A program made the translations under genes and the position numbers. Below are positions 56,886 to 64,000 of a DNA stretch of 64,000 nt, piece after piece; the stretch's first letter is position 1, and every line of letters starts with the position of its first letter. The notes under the pieces were generated by a model. That model worked only from the letters and a program-made list of their open reading frames with translations, had not been told where the DNA came from and searched no databases. Source of the DNA: HK1 sp965215295 (GTDB lineage: Bacteria; Pseudomonadota; Gammaproteobacteria; HK1); the NCBI GenBank assembly GCA_965215295.1, contig OZ244045.1, positions 3,224,001 through 3,288,000 on the forward strand. Reading direction: 5' to 3'.

Positions 56886-57099
56886 CAGCTTCGCGGATGC
56901 CCGGCGTGACCGACTTCGACGCACACGATTTCACCACGGGTCTCAATGGAAGGCTCGGGTTCGATCTGGTCGAATGGCGCGAGGGGTTCGCTCAGCTTCG
57001 CGGATGCTCGGCGTGACCGATTTCGACGCACACGATTTCACCCCGGGTCTCAATGGAAGACTCGGGTTCGAGCTGGTCGAATGGCGCGAAGGGTTCGCT
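56886..57099. repeat. 107-bp tandem duplication over the thioesterase start
   Basis: Two copies of 107 bp (56886-56992 and 56993-57099) differ at about seven positions. Each contains the ATG and first ~32 codons of the thioesterase gene. Because 107 is not a multiple of three, only the right copy is in frame with the rest. Confidence 0.92.
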
Positions 57100-57438
57100 C
57101 GAGTCGCGGTGGACCTCGACGCGCGCCACCAGAACCGCCAGGGGGGCATTCACGGCGGGGTCACCGCGGCCCTGATCGACGCCGCCACCGGCTACTGCGG
57201 CATCTACGAGCCCGACCCCGAAAAGCGCCGCGGCAACGTCACCGTGTCGCTGAACGTGAGCTACACGGGTCGGCCAAAAGGCGCCCGACTGATCTGCGAC
57301 GCGGAGCTGCTCCGGGCGGGCCGGCGCATCTACTTCGCATCGGCGCTGGTGCGCGACGACACCGGCAACCTGATTGCCAGCGCCGAGGCGGTCTACGCCT
57401 ACGTCGACCGCGATGCGCGGCGGCGCACGACGGACTGA
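57004..57438 (+). CDS. PaaI-type hotdog thioesterase
   Basis: A 144-residue hotdog-fold protein starting at ATG 57004 in the right-hand repeat. RHQNRQGGIHGGVTAALIDAATGY is the active-site helix of PaaI/YbgC-like thioesterases; VTVSLNVSYTGRPKG and AEAVYAYV complete the fold. It probably hydrolyses an acyl-CoA. It is convergent with cofC. Confidence 0.88.
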   Translation: MLGVTDFDAHDFTPGLNGRLGFELVEWREGFARVAVDLDARHQNRQGGIHGGVTAALIDAATGYCGIYEPDPEKRRGNVTVSLNVSYTGRPKGARLICDAELLRAGRRIYFASALVRDDTGNLIASAEAVYAYVDRDARRRTTD

Positions 57439-57460
57439 AGGCCGTCTTCGCGGCCCGGCG

Positions 57461-58120
57461 CTACGCGTCGTCCGGCTTCGGCTCGCCGGCGAGAAGCCGG
57501 TACGCCCGGGTGCCCGACGGCGCCGCGAGGAACGCTTCGAGGTCGTCCGGGGTATCGATGTCGAGTCCTACCCCCGGGCGCTCGATGACGGTCGGCTCGA
57601 TGCCGATGGCGCGGGCGGCGGCCAGATGGGGGAAGAAGCTGTCGTCGCCGAACCGGAACGGAAACACGTCCGGCGGCGAGCACAGCACCGCATTCGATCC
57701 GCGCAGGTCGCGCGACGGTGCAATGGTGACGGCCGGGGCCGGGGCGTGCGCCGCGATCACCGCTTCGATCTCTTCGGAGGTCACGCGAGGAATGTCCCCG
57801 GGAACCTGCAACAGCGCCCCTGCGCCCCGGGCGGCCAAGGCCCTGGCCGCGAACTCGACCGCCGCGGTGTGGCCGCGGTTCTCCGGCTCGATCAGGCACT
57901 CGGCGCCATAGCGCCCCGCCAGCGCGACCGCTTCCTCGTCGCGGGTGACCAGCGCAATCCCGGCCAGCGAGGACGCACCCGAGAGCGCCTCGAGCACGTC
58001 TTCGAGCATTGCCCGGAACAGCGCGGTGCGCTCCGGCCGATCGAGAACTCCGGCCAGACGCTGCTTCACGTCCCCCAGGTTCTTCACCGGAACGACGGCA
58101 TGAATGTCCGTGACGGGCAT
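57461..58120 (-). CDS. cofC: 2-phospho-L-lactate guanylyltransferase (F420 biosynthesis)
   Basis: A 219-residue CofC-family nucleotidyltransferase starting at ATG 58120. HAVVPVKNLGDVKQRLAGVL is the nucleotide-binding start, LLQVPGDIPRV the metal-binding D motif, and RPGVGLDIDTPDDLEAFL the C-terminal signature. It activates phospholactate, phosphoenolpyruvate or 3-phosphoglycerate with GTP to begin coenzyme F420 synthesis. F420 genes are sporadic in proteobacteria. Confidence 0.88.
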   Translation of the reverse strand: MPVTDIHAVVPVKNLGDVKQRLAGVLDRPERTALFRAMLEDVLEALSGASSLAGIALVTRDEEAVALAGRYGAECLIEPENRGHTAAVEFAARALAARGAGALLQVPGDIPRVTSEEIEAVIAAHAPAPAVTIAPSRDLRGSNAVLCSPPDVFPFRFGDDSFFPHLAAARAIGIEPTVIERPGVGLDIDTPDDLEAFLAAPSGTRAYRLLAGEPKPDDA

Positions 58121-58161
58121 CGCCGGCGCTCCCATCGGCAAGCAAGCGGCCGTGCCGCCCG

Positions 58162-58590
58162 CTATGGCGCCGGGAGAGCGCCCCATGCGCTCACCCGGCC
58201 GATCCGCAATGCAATGACCGGCAGCGGATCGAGCCGCATCGTGCGGTACTGCGGATATCGTTCCCGCAACGCGGCCTGCGCCCGGTCGTGCTCGTCGCCG
58301 TCGTCGAGGATCTCGGCCCGGCCCCGCAGCATCACCCATGCGAGCCGGGACCAGTCCTCGTCGTAGCGGTCGAAGACGACGGCGACCTCGGGGTTCTCGT
58401 CGATGTTGCGAAGCCGCTTCATCCTCCGCACGTTCGAGTCCTTCGGCTTCTCGTCGATCGTCACGTAGAGGTTGTCGCCGATGAGCGCGCAGCACACCGG
58501 CACCACGTGCGGAGCCCGGTTCGCGTCCGCCGTCGCGAGCCGGGCGACGCGCATCGACTCGATGAACCGGCGTTGCGCACCGCTCAGCAC
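58162..58590 (-). CDS. PPOX-class F420-dependent oxidoreductase-like protein
   Basis: A 142-residue split-barrel flavin/F420-binding protein starting with a GTG at 58590. MRVARLATADANRAPHVVPVCCAL, LYVTIDEKPKD, RRMKRLRNIDENPEVAVVFD and WVMLRGRAEIL match the Rv0121-type F420-dependent group. It overlaps the HAD phosphatase gene by 7 bp and lies 41 bp upstream of cofC, linking it to F420. Confidence 0.82.
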   Translation of the reverse strand: MLSGAQRRFIESMRVARLATADANRAPHVVPVCCALIGDNLYVTIDEKPKDSNVRRMKRLRNIDENPEVAVVFDRYDEDWSRLAWVMLRGRAEILDDGDEHDRAQAALRERYPQYRTMRLDPLPVIALRIGRVSAWGALPAP

Positions 58591-59258
58591 GGGAGTCGCC
58601 GGCAGTTGAACGGCCTGCGCAGATCGTCGAGCGACGATACCGCTACCACTCCCTCCGGCATCGAGTGCGCCCGCTCGTCGGGAACCAGCGCGAAGACCTG
58701 CATCCCGGCCGCCACCCCGGCGGCGATGCCGTAGTCGCTGTCCTCGACCACTGCGCACCGATCGGGCGGGATGCCGAGCATTCGCGCCGCGTGCAGGAAG
58801 AGCCCGGGGTCCGGCTTCCACACCCCCACCTCGTAGGCGCTGACGATGCGCCCGGCGAAGTGCTCCAGCAGGCCGGCGACGCGCAGGGTGACCTCCATCT
58901 TCGACCGCGGGCCGTTCGAGACCACGCAGTACGGGACGTCGAGGACCTCGACCAGCGCCGCCGCGCCGGCCATCGGCTCCAGCCGGGACTCGAACTCCAC
59001 CGCCATGCGGGATCGAAGAGCGTCCTCGAAGTCGTCGGGCAGCTTGCATCCGCCGCGCTCCTCGATCTGGCGCAGGGTGTCGGACATCCGCGCACCGGTG
59101 AACCGCCCCAGCGCATCGTCGAACTCGAACGTGGCGTCGAATCGGGCCGCGAGCTCCACGATGCACTCGACCGCGACCCGCTCGCTGTCGACGAGCACGC
59201 CGTCGCAGTCGAACAGCACCGCGTCGATGCGCCGCTCGTCCCCGGCCCGGCGTGGCAT
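58584..59258 (-). CDS. HAD-superfamily phosphatase (beta-phosphoglucomutase-like)
   Basis: A 224-residue HAD enzyme starting at ATG 59258. AVLFDCDGVLVDSE is the DxD nucleophile loop, VVSNGPRSKMEVTL motif II, KPDPGLFLHAARMLG motif III and VVEDSDYGIAAGVAAGM motif IV. The cap is alpha-helical (type C1). Substrate unknown; it leads the putative F420 operon. Confidence 0.88.
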   Translation of the reverse strand: MPRRAGDERRIDAVLFDCDGVLVDSERVAVECIVELAARFDATFEFDDALGRFTGARMSDTLRQIEERGGCKLPDDFEDALRSRMAVEFESRLEPMAGAAALVEVLDVPYCVVSNGPRSKMEVTLRVAGLLEHFAGRIVSAYEVGVWKPDPGLFLHAARMLGIPPDRCAVVEDSDYGIAAGVAAGMQVFALVPDERAHSMPEGVVAVSSLDDLRRPFNCRRLPC

Positions 59259-59280
59259 CGCGCTTCCCCCTCGCCGCCGG

Positions 59281-59490
59281 CGGGCATTCAGCCGTCGCGT
59301 TGCTGGACGGTTTCGAGGTACTTCAGGCAGATGACGCGAAGACACGAGGCGAGGTTCTTGTCGTTGGCGACGAGGCACTGGTCGTGGATCGTCCGATCAG
59401 CTCCGGCATGTCCATGCCGAGCTTCCGGGCCATCTCGTCGAGCACGTGCCGGAACGCCGCCTCGAATACCACCACGCACCCACGCGGCAG
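59281..59490 (-). pseudogene. Small frameshifted remnant
   Basis: Two - strand frames join to CVVVFEAAFRHVLDEMARKLG, then IHDQCLVANDKNLASCLRVI and CLKYLETVQQRDG, with a frame change near 59405. I do not recognise the family. The rest of 59259-59649 shows no gene. Confidence 0.4.
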
Positions 59491-59649
59491 GCATACTAAT
59501 ACAGAATCGTCACCTCTCGGACCGCGGTGCGCGCGCCGGACGATCCAGGCGCTCCGCACCAATGGTGAAGCGGCGCCTGCCGCGAAGTTCCGCGCTCGGA
59601 TACGGAAATCCCCAAGGGCTGCGAGCGGCGACCCCAGGAGCCTCGGATC

Positions 59650-59859
59650 GTGGAGTTCTTCCGCAAGACGCTCGACCCGGTGATCGCGCTGGCCGCGATC
59701 GCACTGCTCGACATATTCCTGTTCGTGCAGATCGGCGCCTGGACAGTCGGTGGGGGCGAGACCATGATGACGGGCCTCATCGCGGAATTCTTCATGGACG
59801 ACGACCATCGGAGAATTCCCTTCTGGCAGCTCGTCTTCGAACCCGATGCGGGCTACTGA
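59650..59859 (+). CDS. Small membrane protein, 69 aa
   Basis: Starts with GTG at 59650, with AGGAG eight bases upstream. One clear transmembrane segment, TLDPVIALAAIALLDIFLFV, near residues 7-26, then a hydrophilic tail (GETMMTGLIAEFFMDDDHRRI). No family recognised. Confidence 0.65.
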   Translation: MEFFRKTLDPVIALAAIALLDIFLFVQIGAWTVGGGETMMTGLIAEFFMDDDHRRIPFWQLVFEPDAGY

Positions 59860-60011
59860 AGGAGGCGCTCTCACGCCCTCTTCGGAATGGAGATGGCGGC
59901 GTTGGACAGGCACGCGAGAAAGCCACTCTGCGGTGAAATCGAGCACCTCTCCGACGAACGACGCGCCCTCGGCCTACAGACACGGCGACCGTGCGGGCCA
60001 AGCATGGCCCC

Positions 60012-61139
60012 ATGGCACACGAACGGCCCTCCGGAACGAACGGGCGCGGGCGCAGGCGCGAGCGCGGCGCGCGCCGGCCCGTGCGCCACGACCCCGCCTT
60101 CAAGCGCTACTTCTCCCTCGCGACGGTGGTCGAGGATCTGCTGCGCGCTTTCGCCGCCCCGGACTGGGCCCAACGCCTCGACTTCTCCACCCTGTCCGAC
60201 GCCTCTTCGGAGTTCGTCGACGAGACCCTCCACACACGCTGTGGCGACATGGTGTGGCGGGTGTGCTTCCGCGACGGTGCGCTCACCAATGGCGCCCGGC
60301 GCTACCTGTTCGTGCTGCTGGAGTTCCAGTCCTCGGTCGACGCGCACATGCAGGGGCGGATACGCCGCTACACCGACGCCCTGCTCGAACGCCTGATGCA
60401 CAACGGCGTGCACACCCGCGAGGGCGAACTGCCCCCGGTGCTGCCGGTGGTGCTCTACAACGGCAACGAGCCGTGGACCGCGCAAGGCTCGGCGCCGCCC
60501 GGGTGGGCAACGCGCGGCCATGCCGAGGCACTGCCCGACAGGGAGCGCCGCGCGTTGGCGCGCTTCCGGTCGCAGGCGTACCATCTGGTGGACATCGCCG
60601 AGTGGCGCGGCGGGGGCTGGCCGGAGGCGAACCGGGTCAGCGCTTGGGCGCGGCTGCAGCACGCGGACACGCCCGAAGAGTTGCTGGAACGGCTGTCCGA
60701 GGAGATGGCCCGGCGCCCGGGGGCGGGCGAAGAGCCGGTGCGCCGGGTGCTGCACGCATGGGCGGGCGAGTGGTGGGGCCGGCTGACGGACGAGGGGCCG
60801 GAAGGGTCGCAGAGGTTCCCGCCGTTCGAGGAGATGGAGAGGGCAGGAGGAGAGAGGCGCATGGCAACGATATGGGAAGCGAAAGTGGACCAATACAAGG
60901 CCGGCTTGCTCGCCCAAGGCATCGAACAAGGCCGGGCCGATGGTGAGCGAGCACTGTGCCGGGTGGTGGCGCGGCGTTTCGGGGACGACGACGCCGAGCG
61001 GCTCCGCCCGTTGCTGCGCCGGGTGTCCGCGGACGGGCTCGCCCAAGTGGGCGACTGGCTGGTCGACTGCGAGACGGGTGAGGAGGTGATCCACCGCGTC
61101 GAGGTGCTGGCCGCGAACGGCTCGCCCGCCGGGCGCTGA
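60012..61139 (+). CDS. Rpn-family PD-(D/E)xK nuclease / transposase-like protein
   Basis: About 375 residues from ATG 60012 (a GTG at 59991 is possible). HDPAFKRYFSLATVVEDLLR and LFVLLEFQSSVDAHMQGRIR, with the ExQ of the nuclease site, match Rpn/YhgA-type proteins. LPVVLYNGNEPW is another family motif, and the C-terminus has ARRFGDDDAERLRPLL. Rpn nucleases promote RecA-independent recombination or act in defence. Confidence 0.85.
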   Translation: MAHERPSGTNGRGRRRERGARRPVRHDPAFKRYFSLATVVEDLLRAFAAPDWAQRLDFSTLSDASSEFVDETLHTRCGDMVWRVCFRDGALTNGARRYLFVLLEFQSSVDAHMQGRIRRYTDALLERLMHNGVHTREGELPPVLPVVLYNGNEPWTAQGSAPPGWATRGHAEALPDRERRALARFRSQAYHLVDIAEWRGGGWPEANRVSAWARLQHADTPEELLERLSEEMARRPGAGEEPVRRVLHAWAGEWWGRLTDEGPEGSQRFPPFEEMERAGGERRMATIWEAKVDQYKAGLLAQGIEQGRADGERALCRVVARRFGDDDAERLRPLLRRVSADGLAQVGDWLVDCETGEEVIHRVEVLAANGSPAGR

Positions 61140-61385
61140 AGCTTGCGCCGCGATTCCGGGATCGGCACGGAAGCCGCCCCGCAGGTGTTCCACGAGCGGC
61201 GATTCGAGCACTTGGTCCGGCACGGCCGCCACCGCTCCCCTCACGCTCCGGACCCGGGCGCCATGTCCGGTGTCCGGCCCACCACGCCGGGCAGCCGGAT
61301 CGCACCTCGCTGCCCGGAGCCAACCCGACGCCATCGGCAAAGAGCCGATTGGTTGCGCTGGGGGAGTACGTATCCGCTTCACGCG

Positions 61386-61562
61386 GTGAGCGCGCCAAGC
61401 CTTGTCTGGCTGCGCCGCGACCTTCGCCTCCACGACAATCCCGCGCTCGCCTCCGCCTGCACGCACGGCAGACCCGTCCTGCCTCTCTTCGATCCCTCCT
61501 CTGCGGGGTCGGGAACGGATCCGGCGCCGCTACGGTCCGGGGACGGCCTCGGTCCCGCTTGA
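61386..61562 (+). pseudogene. Deoxyribodipyrimidine photolyase, N-terminal stub
   Basis: SLVWLRRDLRLHDNPALASACTH followed by a beta strand RPVLPLF is the start of a photolyase. Homology stops after about 40 residues and the ORF ends at 61562. The FAD-binding domain is absent. About 250 bp of upstream DNA (61140-61385) has no gene. Confidence 0.75.
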
Positions 61563-61685
61563 AGAGGCGGCTCTCCGCCTGCCGGTCCCGCCGGGGACCG
61601 TGGCGGCGACCTCCCGGACCGGTTTCATGATCCGGTCCGCAGTCTGTGAAACAATCCCGGATATCGCTCTCACGGGAGAACCAGC

Positions 61686-62969
61686 ATGGGACAGCAGGTC
61701 CATTCGGATGCCTCGTTGCGCGACAAGGCCCGGGCGTTCCTGCCTGGCGGAAGCTTCGGAAACGCCGGCGCCGACCTCGTGATCGTCGAAGGCTCCGGCG
61801 GCCGAGTGCGCGACGCGGCAGGCAAGGAGTACGTCGACTTCCTGCTCGGCTCCGGTCCGATGCTCATCGGCCACCGTCATCCGGATGTGATCGCGGCGGT
61901 GCGCGAGCAGCTCGAACGGGGCACCACCTTCTTCGCCAACAGCGGTCCCGGAATCCTGCTGGCCGAAGCGATCTGCGATGCGATGCCATGCGCGGAGAAG
62001 GTGCGTTTCACCAGCAGCGGCTCGGAGGCGACGCTCTACGCGATGCGGGCGATGCGCGCGCTGCGCGGCCGGTCGAAGATCCTCAAGTTCGAGGGCGGCT
62101 ATCACGGCATGAACGATTACTCGCTGATGAGCCTCGCGCCCCGGCGGCGCAGCAACGGCATCGAGCCGATTCCGGACTCTCCCGGCATTCCGGAAGCCAT
62201 CAGGAGCGAGATGCTGATCGCGCCCTACAACGATCTGGACGCGGTCACCGCGATCATCGAGGAGCACCACGATTCTCTCGCCGGGGTCATCATCGAGGCG
62301 TTCCAGCGGGTGATTCGGCCTCGACCCGGATTCCTCGAAGGGCTCCGGTCCCTGACCGAGCGCCATGGTCTTCCGCTCGCGTTCGACGAAGTCGTCACCA
62401 GCTTCCGGTTCGCCTACGGAGGGGCGCAGGAGTTCTACGGGGTGGTACCGGACCTCTGCACCGTCGGCAAGGTCGTCGGCGGCGGATTCCCTCTCGCGGG
62501 CCTGGCCGGGCGGGAGGAGATCATGGCGCAGTTCGACCGCGGCGCGGTGGGCGAGGACGGGTTCCTGCCGCAGATCGGAACCCTGAGCGGCAATCCGGTG
62601 GCGGCATCCGCGGGACTGGTGACCCTCGAGGTGCTGCGTGAGGACGATGCCTACACGCGGCTCTTCGACAACGGGCGCAAGCTCATGGACGGACTGGCGA
62701 ACGCGATGCGCAACGCCGGCGTCGAGGCGCAGATCTGCGGCGAGCCCTGCCTGTTCGACATCGTGTTCACCCGGGAGCCGATCGTCGACTACTGGTCGTG
62801 GGAGAGCGGGGACAAGGCCAGGAACGACCGCTTCAACGCAGTGCTGCAGGAGCACGGCGTGATCAAGGGCACTTCCAAGTTCTACGTGTCCGTCGCCCAC
62901 ACCCGGGAAGACATCGACCAGGCCATCGACGCGTTCGAAGCGGCGGCCGCGGAAATCGCCAGGCACTGA
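61686..62969 (+). CDS. Class III aminotransferase (glutamate-1-semialdehyde aminotransferase-like)
   Basis: A 427-residue PLP enzyme of the HemL-like group. FLPGGSFGNAG, RFTSSGSEATLYAMRAMRA, KFEGGYHGMNDYS, LAFDEVVTSFRFAYGG (PLP Asp) and TVGKVVGGGFPLAG with the PLP Lys. Residues differ from canonical HemL, so it is likely an aminotransferase or aminomutase for another substrate. Confidence 0.85.
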   Translation: MGQQVHSDASLRDKARAFLPGGSFGNAGADLVIVEGSGGRVRDAAGKEYVDFLLGSGPMLIGHRHPDVIAAVREQLERGTTFFANSGPGILLAEAICDAMPCAEKVRFTSSGSEATLYAMRAMRALRGRSKILKFEGGYHGMNDYSLMSLAPRRRSNGIEPIPDSPGIPEAIRSEMLIAPYNDLDAVTAIIEEHHDSLAGVIIEAFQRVIRPRPGFLEGLRSLTERHGLPLAFDEVVTSFRFAYGGAQEFYGVVPDLCTVGKVVGGGFPLAGLAGREEIMAQFDRGAVGEDGFLPQIGTLSGNPVAASAGLVTLEVLREDDAYTRLFDNGRKLMDGLANAMRNAGVEAQICGEPCLFDIVFTREPIVDYWSWESGDKARNDRFNAVLQEHGVIKGTSKFYVSVAHTREDIDQAIDAFEAAAAEIARH

Positions 62970-63076
62970 GCCGGTGGAGGCTCGATCGGGCCGGAAGCCG
63001 CGCGGCCGGATGGCTGAACGGACATGAGGCTGCATCGATCGGCCCGGCGTGGAACGCGGCTCGTCGTTCGGCCGGA

Positions 63077-63640
63077 GTGCGGCGCTTGAGCAACGTGGAG
63101 CCGGCGTCCGAGCAGGCTCCGGATACCGCCGCGCTGCGGCGGGCCCTCGGCTGCTTCGTCACCGGAGTGACCATCGTGACCGCGCGCGGGGTCGACGGCC
63201 GGCCGCACGGCTTCACCGCGAACTCGTTCACCTCCGTCTCGCTCGATCCGCCGCTCGTGCTCGTGTGCATAGGACACGAGACCGAGGATCTGGAGGTCTA
63301 CCGCCAGTGTCCGCATTTCGCGGTCCACGTACTCGGCGAGTCGCAGCAGGCGATCTCGAACCGGTTCGCCGTGGAGCACCCGGACCGGTTCTCCGGAGTA
63401 CGCTGGCGGGAAGGCCCGCACGGGTTGCCGATCCTCGAAGGCTGCATCGCATCTCTGGAGTGCGCGGCTTGGCGAAGGACCGAGGCCGGTGATCACATGA
63501 TCCTGATCGGGCGAGTGCTCGGATGCGAGGACTCGATCGATCCTCCGCTCGCGTACTGGCGCGGACGCTACCGGAGCCTGCCGCTCGATCGGGACGGCAT
63601 CGTGGACGAGGACGGACGCCCGGTTCCGCGGGCGCCCTGA
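63077..63640 (+). CDS. Flavin reductase-domain protein
   Basis: About 187 residues from a GTG at 63077. RRALGCFVTGVTIVTARG, GFTANSFTSVSLDPPLVLVC, NRFAVEHPDRFSGV and HMILIGRVLGCE match the flavin reductase (FMN-binding split-barrel) family, typically the reductase of a two-component monooxygenase. The start is uncertain: a TTG at 63086 is possible. Confidence 0.88.
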   Translation: MRRLSNVEPASEQAPDTAALRRALGCFVTGVTIVTARGVDGRPHGFTANSFTSVSLDPPLVLVCIGHETEDLEVYRQCPHFAVHVLGESQQAISNRFAVEHPDRFSGVRWREGPHGLPILEGCIASLECAAWRRTEAGDHMILIGRVLGCEDSIDPPLAYWRGRYRSLPLDRDGIVDEDGRPVPRAP

Positions 63641-63706
63641 CCCCGATCCGGTCGTGGGCCGGCGAAGCACGCGGGCCGGGCGGCACGTCCCCGGATGGCG
63701 CGTCCG

Positions 63707-64000
63707 ATGAGCGACGACGACCGCGAGTCGATGTGTGCCGAGGTCGCGCGGCTCGTCATGGGCTGGACGGCGACCGACATTCCCTGGGCCTATGACGGGG
63801 TGGCGTCGGTCTGGCATACGGCGGCCGGCGATCCCGTCATGACCGTCCATTCGTGGCGCCCCGACCGCAACGATACCCAGAACATGCAGGTGCTCGACCG
63901 GATGGCCGAGCTGGGGTTCGAGCTTGCCCTGACCGCGGGTGCGGAACGCACGGCCGCGCAGTTCGGCCGGGGGTCGCCGCCGCCGGCGCGCAGCGAGCAC
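63707..64000 (+). CDS. Small ABA-sandwich-like protein, 3'-truncated by window end
   Basis: Open from ATG 63707 to the window edge (98 codons, no stop). EVARLVMGWT followed by PVMTVHSWRPDRNDTQNMQVL and FELALTAG resembles the small alpha-beta sandwich proteins often found in phage or prophage regions. The assignment is weak. Confidence 0.45.
   Translation, partial: MSDDDRESMCAEVARLVMGWTATDIPWAYDGVASVWHTAAGDPVMTVHSWRPDRNDTQNMQVLDRMAELGFELALTAGAERTAAQFGRGSPPPARSEH

Overview
This is a GC-rich window from a proteobacterium, most likely a gammaproteobacterium. It carries glnE, pdxJ, lpxL-type lipid A acylation, a Kdo kinase of the kdkA type, msbA and a waaL-type ligase. No rRNA, tRNA or CRISPR array was seen. 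Decay is heavy: insertion sequences sit inside one another, several genes are reduced to their two ends, and short tandem duplications are common. This suggests a host-associated or otherwise relaxed-selection lineage, but that is inference.

Layout. 0-7.4 kb: a corrinoid protein (C1/methylamine type), a NarI-like membrane protein, a kinase fused to a cold-shock domain, a double CDGSH protein, a type III glutamine synthetase, two pseudogenes and an LpxL-type acyltransferase. 7.4-14.9 kb: an LPS core/O-antigen locus (three glycosyltransferases, kdkA, waaL) ending in a decayed msbA. 14.9-31.7 kb: a defence and mobile-element island. A TIR-domain gene is split by an IS1595-type element that itself carries an ISAzo13-type element. 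A second, inverted IS1595 element carries a TniA/TniB-like transposon, which carries an IS66 element. A second ISAzo13 copy, an IS21 istB relic and a higB-higA-NERD/UvrD helicase operon follow. 31.9-34.3 kb: a second, gutted glycosyltransferase and an intact msbA. 34.4-47.6 kb: zinc-finger protein, glnE, an AAA ATPase plus TOPRIM (DUF3226) pair, a proteasome-like Ntn hydrolase, a beta-lactamase-family hydrolase, a histidine phosphatase lacking its second His, an aldehyde dehydrogenase, a desaturase and a DUF3179 protein. 47.6-51.9 kb: an orphan RHH antitoxin, a second AAA ATPase plus TOPRIM-like (DUF4276) pair, and a PQQ dehydrogenase-cytochrome c protein whose signal peptide contains 20 consecutive G. 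52-64 kb: housekeeping genes (pdxJ, pcm, thioesterase), an F420-linked trio (HAD phosphatase, PPOX-type oxidoreductase, cofC), an Rpn-type nuclease, an aminotransferase and a flavin reductase.

The LPS genes form two related blocks. Each has a glycosyltransferase of the same family and an msbA, and in each block one or both are broken, which fits replacement or duplication of an LPS cassette with decay of the spare copy. The most novel-looking content is the defence material: a TIR-DUF7662 fusion reconstructed by removing the IS, and three other candidate conflict systems (two AAA+TOPRIM pairs and HigBA with a NERD helicase).
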